A stretch of DNA of 64,000 nucleotides, from assembly GCF_018919065.1 (NCBI RefSeq), contig NZ_JAHLQG010000046.1:32508-96507 (forward strand), in the 5' to 3' direction. Source of the DNA: Blautia sp. MSJ-9. Lineage in GTDB: Bacteria > Bacillota > Clostridia > Lachnospirales > Lachnospiraceae. The position numbers were made by a program, and so were the translations under genes. The notes under the pieces were generated by a model. The model made no database searches. It saw nothing but the letters and a program-made list of their open reading frames with translations, and had not been told where the DNA came from. Below are positions 52,387-59,888 of the stretch, piece by piece; the first letter of the stretch is position 1; each line of letters starts with the position of its first letter.

Positions 52387-54105
52387 TTAACAATCCATGA
52401 TCATATCTTCCAGAGTTCCGCCTGGTTTGATCATCGGGTAAACCATTTCCTCAGGGTCAATGATAAATTCAATTACTGTAGGTGCTTTTGTATTCTTCTT
52501 GGCTTCTTCGAAAGCTACTGCGATTTCTTCTTTCTTTGTAACACGGATTCCTTTTGCTCTGTAGCTCTCTGCAAGTTTGATGAAATCCGGTGTGTACTGC
52601 GGATACTCCATGCCTTCTGTACGGCGGGAAAGTGCTCCGGCACGAAGGTTTGTCATGGCGTAACGTTTGCCATAGAAAAGTTTCTGCCACTGACGTACCA
52701 TTCCGAGATATTCATTATTAAAGATACAGAGGATTACCGGAAGTTCTTCAAGAACTGCTGTTGCAAGTTCCTGAATATTCATCTGAACACCGCCGTCACC
52801 GGAGATTACGATAACCGGTCTGTCAGGATTTCCGATCTTGGCTCCAATACCGCCAGGGAGTCCGTATCCCATGGTTCCAAGACCACCGGACATGATCATC
52901 TGCTTGCCTTCCGTAACTTCTGCATACTGGGAAACGAGCATCTGGTGCTGGCCTACGTCCGTGACGATGATACTGTTATCAAACTGCTCATTGATTTCTT
53001 TCAGGATGTCCATTGGGCTTAAAACATCGTTCGGACGCATCTTAAGCGGATGTTCTTCTTTCCATGCCTTAATCTGACTAAGCCATTTACCTGTGGAGCA
53101 TTCCTGTACATATTCGTTCATCTTTGTGATGGCTTCTTTTGCATCTGCAACAATCGGAATATCCACCTGAATGTTTCTGGAAATGGATGCTGTATCGATA
53201 TCGATATGGACAATCTGTGCATGTGGTGCAAACTCGTGGAGTTTTCCGGTGATTCGGTCATTGAATCTGGTTCCGATAGAGAAAAGCACGTCGCAGTTGC
53301 TGACTGCCATGTTTGCTGCATAGGCTCCATGCATACCGAGGTTTCCGATGAAAAGCGGATGATCTGTCGGAATCGCACCTTTTCCCATTACGGTTGTTAC
53401 AACAGGGACATTGGTTTTCTCTACTACTTCACGAAAAACTTCGTAAGCGCGGGAAATTACAACACCGCCACCAGCAAGGAATAACGGGCGTTTTGCTTTA
53501 TGTAAAAGCTTGAGAGCACGTTTGAGCTGACCGATATGAACGTCTGTGTTTGGTTTGTAACCACGGATGTTTACATTTTTCGGGTATTCTGCACTGCCAA
53601 GTTCTGCCATGACGTCTTTTGGAAGGTCAATGAGGACCGGACCCGGACGGCCGGTGCGGGCAATGTAGAATGCTTCTTTGATAATACGGCCAAGGTCTTC
53701 ACGTCTGCGGACAGTTACTCCATATTTGGTGATACTGCGGGTGATACCTACGATGTCTACTTCCTGGAATGCGTCGTTTCCGATCAGATGACGGGCTACC
53801 TGGCCTGTGAAGCATACGAGAGGGACGCTGTCGTAGTTGGCTGTTGCGAGGCCTGTTACGAGGTTGGTTGCTCCAGGACCGCTGGTTACGAGACATACAC
53901 CGACTTTTCCAGTGGTTCTTGCGTAAGCATCTGCTTCATGGACAAGGGCCTGCTCATGACGCGGGAGGATGATTTTTACGTCATCCTGTTTATAGAGTTC
54001 ATCGCTGATGTCGATGGTACAGGCACCAGGGTAACCGAAGAGGTATTCTACGCCTTCTTCTTTTAAGGCTTTGACTAAGAGTTTGTTGCCGGATATCTGT
54101 TTCAT
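52387..54105 (-). CDS. ilvB: Acetolactate synthase large (catalytic) subunit
   Basis: A 572-residue thiamine-diphosphate enzyme that condenses pyruvate (or with 2-oxobutyrate) in branched-chain amino acid synthesis. The catalytic Glu motif lies in FGYPGACTIDISDELY (about 24-39), the FAD/quinone-type middle domain includes PLFLAGGGVVISRAY, and the ThDP motif is GDGGVQMNIQELAT followed by NN (about 437). The start at 54105 (MKQISGNKLL) has AAGGAGG upstream; the 54168 frame is not used. Controlled by the upstream T-box leader. Confidence 0.96.
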   Translation of the reverse strand: MKQISGNKLLVKALKEEGVEYLFGYPGACTIDISDELYKQDDVKIILPRHEQALVHEADAYARTTGKVGVCLVTSGPGATNLVTGLATANYDSVPLVCFTGQVARHLIGNDAFQEVDIVGITRSITKYGVTVRRREDLGRIIKEAFYIARTGRPGPVLIDLPKDVMAELGSAEYPKNVNIRGYKPNTDVHIGQLKRALKLLHKAKRPLFLAGGGVVISRAYEVFREVVEKTNVPVVTTVMGKGAIPTDHPLFIGNLGMHGAYAANMAVSNCDVLFSIGTRFNDRITGKLHEFAPHAQIVHIDIDTASISRNIQVDIPIVADAKEAITKMNEYVQECSTGKWLSQIKAWKEEHPLKMRPNDVLSPMDILKEINEQFDNSIIVTDVGQHQMLVSQYAEVTEGKQMIMSGGLGTMGYGLPGGIGAKIGNPDRPVIVISGDGGVQMNIQELATAVLEELPVILCIFNNEYLGMVRQWQKLFYGKRYAMTNLRAGALSRRTEGMEYPQYTPDFIKLAESYRAKGIRVTKKEEIAVAFEEAKKNTKAPTVIEFIIDPEEMVYPMIKPGGTLEDMIMDC

Positions 54106-54231
54106 GTATGGGACCTCCTTTTTGTATAGGGACGCTCGGAAATTTATTTCCGAGCTATACATTAACAATTGAAAAACAGGTTAAATCAGAATTTTGCCTG
54201 CGACTTATTCTGTAAGTATCCAAAATATAGC

Positions 54232-54525
54232 GGTATAAAAAACGCCCCGGGCTGTTTGCCCAGGGCGAAAATGTTTTCCGCGGTACCACCTGTTTTCAGA
54301 GTTTTTCTCTGCACTTTGTCAGTACTGATATACTGTGTTCCTGTAACGTGGAACTGACGTTGAAGCCTACTGGGTATGTCTGGATATACTGTTGGGTTCA
54401 CTGCTCGAGGGCTACTTCTACAGCTTGTTCATGAAAGCTCGCACCGACCGCTTTCTCTCTGTGCTTCTCAGAGCTGTGTACTCCTCCCTGTCATTGCATT
54501 TGGCGTTTATCAATTGACTGTTGCT
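54232..54525 (-). promoter_or_regulatory. T-box riboswitch leader of ilvBN
   Basis: Read on the minus strand, the leader contains AGGTGGTACCGCGG (54291-54278), the T-box sequence, followed by the terminator CGCCCTGGGC/GCCCGGGGCG with six T (54240-54267), and a long Stem I region upstream with GAACAAGCTGTAGAAG. The specifier loop probably lies near GCCCTCGAGCAG, where CTC (leucine) is a candidate, not confirmed. Uncharged tRNA would prevent termination and raise ilvBN expression. Confidence 0.92.
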
Positions 54526-54536
54526 TATTGGTAATT

Positions 54537-54566
54537 ATTATACATTTGGAGGTACTGCATTGTCAA
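54537..54566 (-). promoter_or_regulatory. Promoter of ilvBN
   Basis: On the minus strand TTGACA (54566-54561), 18 bp and TATAAT (54542-54537), just before the T-box leader. Confidence 0.8.
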
Positions 54567-54577
54567 GTTTGGATTTT

Positions 54578-56170
54578 TTATCCTAAGATTGTTTTGAGGT
54601 CTTCTTCCGGTGTTGTTACAGGAGCAATGTTGTAGTTTTCTGCCAGGTAGTTCAGGACATTCGGGGAGATGAATGCCGGGAGTGTCGGGCCCAAGCGGAT
54701 GTCTTTGATTCCTAAGTGGAGCAGGGTGAGGAGGATGCAGACTGCTTTCTGCTCATACCAGGAGAGGATCATGCTTAATGGCAGTTCGTTTACGCTGCAG
54801 TTAAATGCTTCTGCCAGAGCTACTGCTACTTTGATCGCGCTGTAGGCGTCATTGCACTGACCCATGTCCATGATCCTCGGAAGACCGCCGATGGTTCCGA
54901 GGTCGAGGTCGTTGAAGCGATATTTTCCGCAAGCAAGGGTAAGGATGATAGTATCGTCCGGGGTCTGTTTTACGAAATCAGTGTAATAGTTTCTGCCTTT
55001 GCGTGCACCGTCGCATCCGCCTACCAGGAAGAAGTGACGGATGTCACCGGATTTGACAGCTTCGATCACTTTGTCTGCTACGCCAAGTACGGTTCCGTGG
55101 GCGAAGCCTGTCATGACTTCGGTTCCACCATTGATTCCTGTGAACTGGGTGTCTTCTGCATAGCCGCCGAGTTCCAGGGCTTTCTCGATCACCGGGGTGA
55201 AATCTTTCTCATCATCGATGTGGATGACTTCCGGGAATGATACCATTTCTGTGGTAAATACACGGTCTTTGTAGCTTGCTTTCGGTGGCATGAGGCAGTT
55301 GGTCGTGTAGAGGATCGGTGCAGGAATGTTGTCAAATTCTTTCTGCTGGTTCTGCCATGCGGTGCCGAAGTTACCTTTGAGGTGCGGGTATTTCTTCAGT
55401 TCCGGGTATGCGTGTGCAGGGAGCATTTCGCCGTGTGTGTAAATATTGATTCCTTTTCCTTCTGTCTGCTGGAGAAGGAGTTTCAGGTCGTAAAGGTCAT
55501 GGCCTGTTACTACAATGAATGGGCCTTTTTCTACTTTGAGAGGTACAGTTACCGGTGCGGGGATGCCAAATGTTTCGGTATTGGCTTTGTCAAGGAGTGC
55601 CATGCAGCTTAAGTTTACTTTTCCTACTTCCATAACTACAGGGAGGAGTTCTTCCATTCCCCAGTCTTCTGCAAGTACAAATAATGCTTTGTAGAAGAAA
55701 TCATTTACTTCCTGTTCTTTGTAGCCGAGAACCATTGCATGGTAGGCATAAGCGGCCATTCCTCTGATGCCGAAGAGGATCAGGGATTTGAGGGAGCGGA
55801 TGTCTTCGTTGGCATTCCACATACGGTTCATATCATAGTTGTCGGTGGTTCCACATCTGGAGGTGCAGGCTGCGCAGTCAGGGACGATTTTTCTTTTCTC
55901 TGCATTTACTTTATTGATCATTGCACGGATGGATTCATCGTCAAATGCCACGTTTGTAACTGTAGTAAAAAGTCCCTCGATGATAATGCGGTCTGTGGTT
56001 TCTTTTCTTTCGTTATTTGCGCAAGCGCGGGCAAGGCCGATGAGAGCTCCTGTCAGTTCATCCTGAAGTCCTGCTGTGTCTGCGGTCTTTCCGCATACTC
56101 CTGCTTTTCCTGTACATCCGCTACATCCTGCGGTCTGTTCACACTGAAAACAAAACATCTGTTTTTCCAT
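54578..56170 (-). CDS. hcp: Hydroxylamine reductase (hybrid cluster protein)
   Basis: A 530-residue class I hybrid-cluster protein. The N-terminal Cys motif MFCFQCEQTAGCSGCTGKAG binds a cubane cluster. Hybrid-cluster ligands appear later in VVTGHDLYDL, TTNCLMPP, LVGGCDGARKGRNYY and LTLACGKYRF. It reduces NO or hydroxylamine and protects against nitrosative stress. It follows the ferredoxin-type gene, probably its electron donor, after a 133-bp gap. A promoter with a class II activator-like palindrome is upstream of the pair. Confidence 0.95.
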   Translation of the reverse strand: MEKQMFCFQCEQTAGCSGCTGKAGVCGKTADTAGLQDELTGALIGLARACANNERKETTDRIIIEGLFTTVTNVAFDDESIRAMINKVNAEKRKIVPDCAACTSRCGTTDNYDMNRMWNANEDIRSLKSLILFGIRGMAAYAYHAMVLGYKEQEVNDFFYKALFVLAEDWGMEELLPVVMEVGKVNLSCMALLDKANTETFGIPAPVTVPLKVEKGPFIVVTGHDLYDLKLLLQQTEGKGINIYTHGEMLPAHAYPELKKYPHLKGNFGTAWQNQQKEFDNIPAPILYTTNCLMPPKASYKDRVFTTEMVSFPEVIHIDDEKDFTPVIEKALELGGYAEDTQFTGINGGTEVMTGFAHGTVLGVADKVIEAVKSGDIRHFFLVGGCDGARKGRNYYTDFVKQTPDDTIILTLACGKYRFNDLDLGTIGGLPRIMDMGQCNDAYSAIKVAVALAEAFNCSVNELPLSMILSWYEQKAVCILLTLLHLGIKDIRLGPTLPAFISPNVLNYLAENYNIAPVTTPEEDLKTILG

Positions 56171-56240
56171 TTTTTTATCTCCTTTATGCTATATCATTCT
56201 TTTCTTCTTATGGTTTTAGAATCATTCTCGATAAAATCAT

Positions 56241-56303
56241 TTACTTCTTTGCCTGCCTGATTTTGGTAAGCTCCTGAGTAATATCTTTAATCTTTACTAT
56301 CAT
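56241..56303 (-). other. 20-codon ORF in frame with the ferredoxin gene
   Basis: Directly after the ferredoxin stop (TAA) the same frame continues ATG, then IVKIKDITQELTKIRQAKK and TAA. Either the ferredoxin once had this helical tail and gained a stop, or it is a tiny separate ORF. No ribosome site precedes it. Confidence 0.35.
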
Positions 56304-57119
56304 TTACATATTGTCCACAATCTGACCGTCTGTAGAGATGACTTTTACCTGCCATGGAATGAATTTTCCACTGTTTTTCAGGGCTGTTTCCGCTGCTCTG
56401 GCGAGACCGCCGCAACATGGGACTTCCATTCTTACGATAGTCACACTCTTGATATCGTTCTGGCGTATGATTTCGGTCAGTTTCTCGCTGTAATCGCCCT
56501 CGTCCAGTTTCGGACATCCGATCAGGGTGATTCGGTTGCGGATGAATTCCTGATGGAAGTCTGCATAGGCGTATGCGGTGCAGTCTGCTGCGATCAGAAG
56601 ATGGGCTCCATCGAAATATGGTGCATTGACTGGTACTAATTTGATCTGTACTGGCCACTGGCGCAGTTCGGATTCTACCGAAGTATTGAGCTGCGTGTAA
56701 GTTCTTTCTTCTTTATGTGGTGCTCTGAGAATCTTCTTCGCCATACTTCCCGGACATCCTGTGAAACTCTTTCCAATGCCTTGTTTTGGTTCTGCAGTGC
56801 CGGCTTCTGTTACGCCTGCTGATATATGATTTCCTGCTAATCTTGTATTTGTTGTTCCTGCTCCATTCTCGCTTTCTGCATTTGCTTTCATGTTTGCTTC
56901 TACTGCGGCCTCGTCAAAGGCTGCTGCTTCTCTTTTGATAAATGAAATTGCATTTGTCGGACATACCGGCAGGCAGTTGCCTAACCCGTCGCAATAGTCG
57001 TCGCGTAACAGCTTTGCTCTTCCGTCTACGATGCCGATGGCTCCTTCCTGACAGGCGTTGGCACATAAACCGCATCCATTGCATCGCTCTTCGTCAATGT
57101 GTATAATCTGTCTTATCAT
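56304..57119 (-). CDS. Hcp-associated ferredoxin, two [4Fe-4S]
   Basis: A 271-residue cytoplasmic iron-sulfur protein that probably passes electrons to Hcp. Two cluster motifs are at the N-terminus: CNGCGLCANACQEGAI and CDGLGNCLPVCPTNAI (residues 13-57). A low-complexity linker follows (about 70-110, Ala/Glu/Asn-rich), then a domain with ADCTAYAYADFH, GCPKLDEGDYSEK and VPCCGGLARAA, whose Cys could bind another cofactor. AGGAGG precedes the ATG. It is the first gene of the ferredoxin-hcp operon, a common pair in Clostridia. Confidence 0.88.
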   Translation of the reverse strand: MIRQIIHIDEERCNGCGLCANACQEGAIGIVDGRAKLLRDDYCDGLGNCLPVCPTNAISFIKREAAAFDEAAVEANMKANAESENGAGTTNTRLAGNHISAGVTEAGTAEPKQGIGKSFTGCPGSMAKKILRAPHKEERTYTQLNTSVESELRQWPVQIKLVPVNAPYFDGAHLLIAADCTAYAYADFHQEFIRNRITLIGCPKLDEGDYSEKLTEIIRQNDIKSVTIVRMEVPCCGGLARAAETALKNSGKFIPWQVKVISTDGQIVDNM

Positions 57120-57538
57120 GAGTTTCCCTCCTGTGAATGATTGGTTTCTATGTTAACTGTTTGTGTTCTCTTGATTACATGGCAAAGTATATCGGATATT
57201 TCGTTTTAAGTATGTTGTAAAAACAACATTCTTATTTCTTTTTGAAATTATTTTTCTGTTAATATTTTCCATTCCCGGACATCTGGTAAAAACTATATAA
57301 CAAAAAATCTCAGAACTTTTATTTTCCTCTGGGGTATGCCCCTCTGGCTTAATAAATGTTCTGAGATTTCTGTACGTCTGAATGGTGATTCAAACGCATA
57401 TCTGCAAGCAAACAGGATACTTGCTTCATTGGCTAATGTTTTTTATTGGGTTAATCTTTTATTTCTTTTACAATGCTAATAAAAAACAGCACGGGATTTC
57501 CCTGCATTTAAGATTTTAAGAAAGGATTTCAGATTTAC
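57120..57538. other. Divergent promoter region between ferredoxin-hcp and the TetR gene
   Basis: This 420-bp gap contains the activator-like palindrome and promoter (57186-57229), and a long inverted repeat, AAATCTCAGAAC (57305-57316) with GTTCTGAGATTT (57358-57369), around an inner AGGGGCATACCCCT-type stem. The latter may be a terminator or a leader structure. No gene is supported. Confidence 0.6.
57186..57229 (-). promoter_or_regulatory. Crp/Fnr-type (HcpR-like) activator site and promoter of ferredoxin-hcp
   Basis: ATGTTGT-AAAA-ACAACAT (57212-57229) is a perfect palindrome. On the minus strand the -10 TATACT (57191-57186) starts 29.5 bp from the palindrome centre. This puts the centre at -41.5 of the start site, the class II position used by Crp/Fnr activators. 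HcpR of this family activates hcp in anaerobes, so that assignment is inferred. Confidence 0.6.
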
Positions 57539-58084
57539 ATGAAAATAAAAGACAAGAACCAGTCTTCTGTTAAGACAAAGACAGCAATTCGTACCGCCTT
57601 TGCAGAAATAGTTAAAGAAAAAGGAGACTTAGATAAGATCACTGTAACTGAACTGGTCAGGCGTGCCAACATCAACCGTTCTACTTTTTATCTGCATTAC
57701 AGTGATATTTATGATATTGCTGCCGAAATGGAACAGTCACTGATGAGTGATGTCATGCAGAACAGTCCTAGAAACAGAGAAGAACTTCTCACATTTACAG
57801 AAGAATTATTAGATCTTATACACAAAAATGAGAACCTGTACAGACAGATCCTCACTTCTGAATCACCTATGTATTTCCTGCGTAAATTCCGCCGGGAGAT
57901 CGCAGTTAAGATCCAGTCGATCCCGGATGTAAATCATAACCCGACGCCATGGTTCCAGATGAAAACCGAAATTTTTGCAGACGGGATCTGCGAACAGGTT
58001 GTCTACTATTTCCGAGGCCGCACGGAATACACTTTTGAAGAACTTAAGCTTGGAATTCTGACCTGTCTGCGTGAATACTTCTGA
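57539..58084 (+). CDS. TetR-family regulator
   Basis: A 181-residue regulator with the helix-turn-helix in residues 15-60 (AIRTAFAEIVKEKGDLDKIT, then VTELVRRANINRSTFYLHYS). The all-helical C-terminal domain (about 75-181) resembles the DhaS/TetR_C_8 type. AAAGGA lies upstream. It is divergent from the ferredoxin-hcp operon, so it may regulate itself or neighbours. The ligand is unknown. The gene appears intact. Confidence 0.85.
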   Translation: MKIKDKNQSSVKTKTAIRTAFAEIVKEKGDLDKITVTELVRRANINRSTFYLHYSDIYDIAAEMEQSLMSDVMQNSPRNREELLTFTEELLDLIHKNENLYRQILTSESPMYFLRKFRREIAVKIQSIPDVNHNPTPWFQMKTEIFADGICEQVVYYFRGRTEYTFEELKLGILTCLREYF

Positions 58085-58125
58085 GCAGCAGACTTAACTT
58101 TCTGCTCTGCCATATTATCCGAAAC

Positions 58126-58512
58126 TTATTCAGAAGCTTGTTCTTCTTTATCCATCTGCTCTCTTCTGGCTTTCTCTCTCTGCTTCGTAAGATCATAATA
58201 ATCATCTGTAAGGAAACCATGTGCTCGCATTGCATCAAACACCTGCTGCTGGGCAGGTGTCATTTTCATCCCTATGGAGTTATTATAATCCGTGAGAACA
58301 CATCCGGTCTTTTCAACAAGCCAGAACAGAGGGGAATCTCCTTCCGGAATCATCTTCCAGATTTCATCCTCTGTCCACGGGAGCAGTTCCATCATTCCGT
58401 GAAGATGTCCTTTGGGTATTCTTATATAATCACCATCCAGCTTGATCAGGCCATCGGAAAAATTTTCGTCCTTAATTTTCATTTCATTCAACAATTCTTC
58501 GGTTATTTTCAT
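58126..58512 (-). CDS. Small cytoplasmic protein, unknown function
   Basis: A 128-residue acidic-then-basic protein (MKITEELLNEMKIKDENFSD, then DYIRIPKGHLHGMMELLPWT; tail REKARREQMDKEEQ). It has no membrane segment or recognised motif. It is convergent with the TetR gene. A weak AGAGAG ribosome site precedes the ATG. It looks like a genuine coding sequence by composition, but I cannot name a family. Confidence 0.55.
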   Translation of the reverse strand: MKITEELLNEMKIKDENFSDGLIKLDGDYIRIPKGHLHGMMELLPWTEDEIWKMIPEGDSPLFWLVEKTGCVLTDYNNSIGMKMTPAQQQVFDAMRAHGFLTDDYYDLTKQREKARREQMDKEEQASE

Positions 58513-58849
58513 TCTCTCTTTACCTCACCCTCGAGTATTGCTTTTTCCTATTATACGTGTCCTGTCAACGTTATGCAAGACCAAAGTCTGTGTATATCCA
58601 ATCCACCGGTTGTCTCTTACCGGACATGAAGTGAACTGTGATACGTAACACAAAAATATATCATTTTCTACAAAATTTTAACTTGATTAATTCAACAAAA
58701 GATTGTAAACTATAATTGCACACACAAGTTAACGTTATTGTTAATTAAGACTATTCGAGGTTTCCTCAGAATGTCTCAATTATACACACACATTTTTCCA
58801 AAAAGAGCAGCTTCACCATTTCGGTGAGCTGCTCTTTTAATGTCTTATT
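58513..58849. other. Intergenic region upstream of the unknown small gene
   Basis: AT-rich, no gene supported. It contains a bidirectional terminator (58800-58838). Possible promoter elements for the 58512 gene were not fixed. Confidence 0.5.
58800..58838. terminator. Bidirectional intrinsic terminator
   Basis: AAAAAGAGCAGCTTCACC pairs with GGTGAGCTGCTCTTTT (one mismatch), with A and T runs. It ends the surface-protein gene on the minus strand. Confidence 0.85.
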
Positions 58850-59866
58850 TTATTTTTTCTTTCTCAGAAAATAGATGAGTAAAATTATGATAATAATGAT
58901 TCCAATGCCACTGATCCAGATTACCGGATTTCTCATGCCTGAATCAGATTTCACATTCTTTCCTGATGTCTTCTTAGAATCATCACTACCTGACTCTGGC
59001 TTCTTATCCATTTCCTCTTTCTTCTCTTCCGGAGTTGGCTCTGTTGTCGGCGTTACTTCCTCTGTCGGTGTCGCTTCCGGGGTCGGGGTTGCCTCTTCAG
59101 TTGGAGTTGCCTCCGGTGTCGGTGTCGCCTCTGGAGTCGGAGTTACTTCCGGTGTTGGGGTCACCTCTGGAGTTGGAGTTACTTCTGGAGTTGGGGTTGC
59201 TTCCGGTGTTGGGGTCACTTCTGCGACAGCTTTCCCATCTTTAGATTCCTGTGGAGAAGTCTGCTCTGTATCGCTTACATAATCCGTATCGCGATCCAGA
59301 TTCACCCATACAGATTCTTCACCATCTGTATCAGCTTTTCCCCAGTTTATTCCATCTTCTCCCTTTATATACTTGGAAATATGTACAGTTGTACCATCCG
59401 CAATTCCACCGCTGATCTCGCCATACTTCTCTCCCGGTCCGTTATATACGGGGGCATTTCCACTGTCACTCTGAATCTTCACCTGAAAATCCACATCTTC
59501 GCCGCCAAATGTCTGAAATTCTTTGTTAATCGCTTCGGCTCTGGTAACCGGTGCCAGATCATCCATCGGAATATATCCATTCATTCCATGGTATTCACTG
59601 TATGCCCATTCTTTATTGTCTGTGCCGTCTTTTTCCCCCTGAACATGAATCGCAGTTCCATTGACGATCAGATTATCATTCAGTACATTACTCTCCGGGT
59701 CAGCTTCCGCATAAATGTTTACACCACCGTCTGCACTCTGCACTGTCATATAGTAATCTGTAACGTAATCTGGATCCTGCTCTCTGCCATCATCCGCATA
59801 AGCACTGACAGCTGCCAAGATAAAGCATAGCAACACCGCTGCTATTGTTCCCAACTTTTTCTTCAT
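58850..59866 (-). CDS. Surface protein with SH3-like domains and Pro-Thr-Glu repeat stalk
   Basis: A 338-residue protein with a signal peptide (residues 1-24, ending AYA). Two SH3-like regions follow (about 40-105 and 125-195, the second with VYNGPGEKYGEISGG), then a PTPEAT/PTPEVT-repeat stalk (about 217-280) and a C-terminal membrane helix (about 313-333) with a KKK tail. The layout is that of a tail-anchored, cell-wall-spanning adhesin or sensor, with SH3 domains that may bind peptidoglycan. No sortase motif is seen. Confidence 0.8.
   Translation of the reverse strand: MKKKLGTIAAVLLCFILAAVSAYADDGREQDPDYVTDYYMTVQSADGGVNIYAEADPESNVLNDNLIVNGTAIHVQGEKDGTDNKEWAYSEYHGMNGYIPMDDLAPVTRAEAINKEFQTFGGEDVDFQVKIQSDSGNAPVYNGPGEKYGEISGGIADGTTVHISKYIKGEDGINWGKADTDGEESVWVNLDRDTDYVSDTEQTSPQESKDGKAVAEVTPTPEATPTPEVTPTPEVTPTPEVTPTPEATPTPEATPTEEATPTPEATPTEEVTPTTEPTPEEKKEEMDKKPESGSDDSKKTSGKNVKSDSGMRNPVIWISGIGIIIIIILLIYFLRKKK
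59035..59225 (-). repeat. Coding tandem repeat (PTPE stalk)
   Basis: About ten 18-bp units encoding PTPEAT, PTPEVT and PTEEAT occur within the surface-protein gene. Synonymous differences between units suggest the array is old but can change length. Confidence 0.8.
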
Positions 59867-59888
59867 AATCTCATTCCTTCACTGTTTG

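Noticed and set aside
53536..54066. 176-residue plus-strand ORF
   Set aside because: It is antisense to the strongly conserved ilvB and has no start signal.
59035..59225. CRISPR-like direct repeats
   Set aside because: The repeats are 18-bp coding units without unique spacers, in frame within the surface-protein gene.
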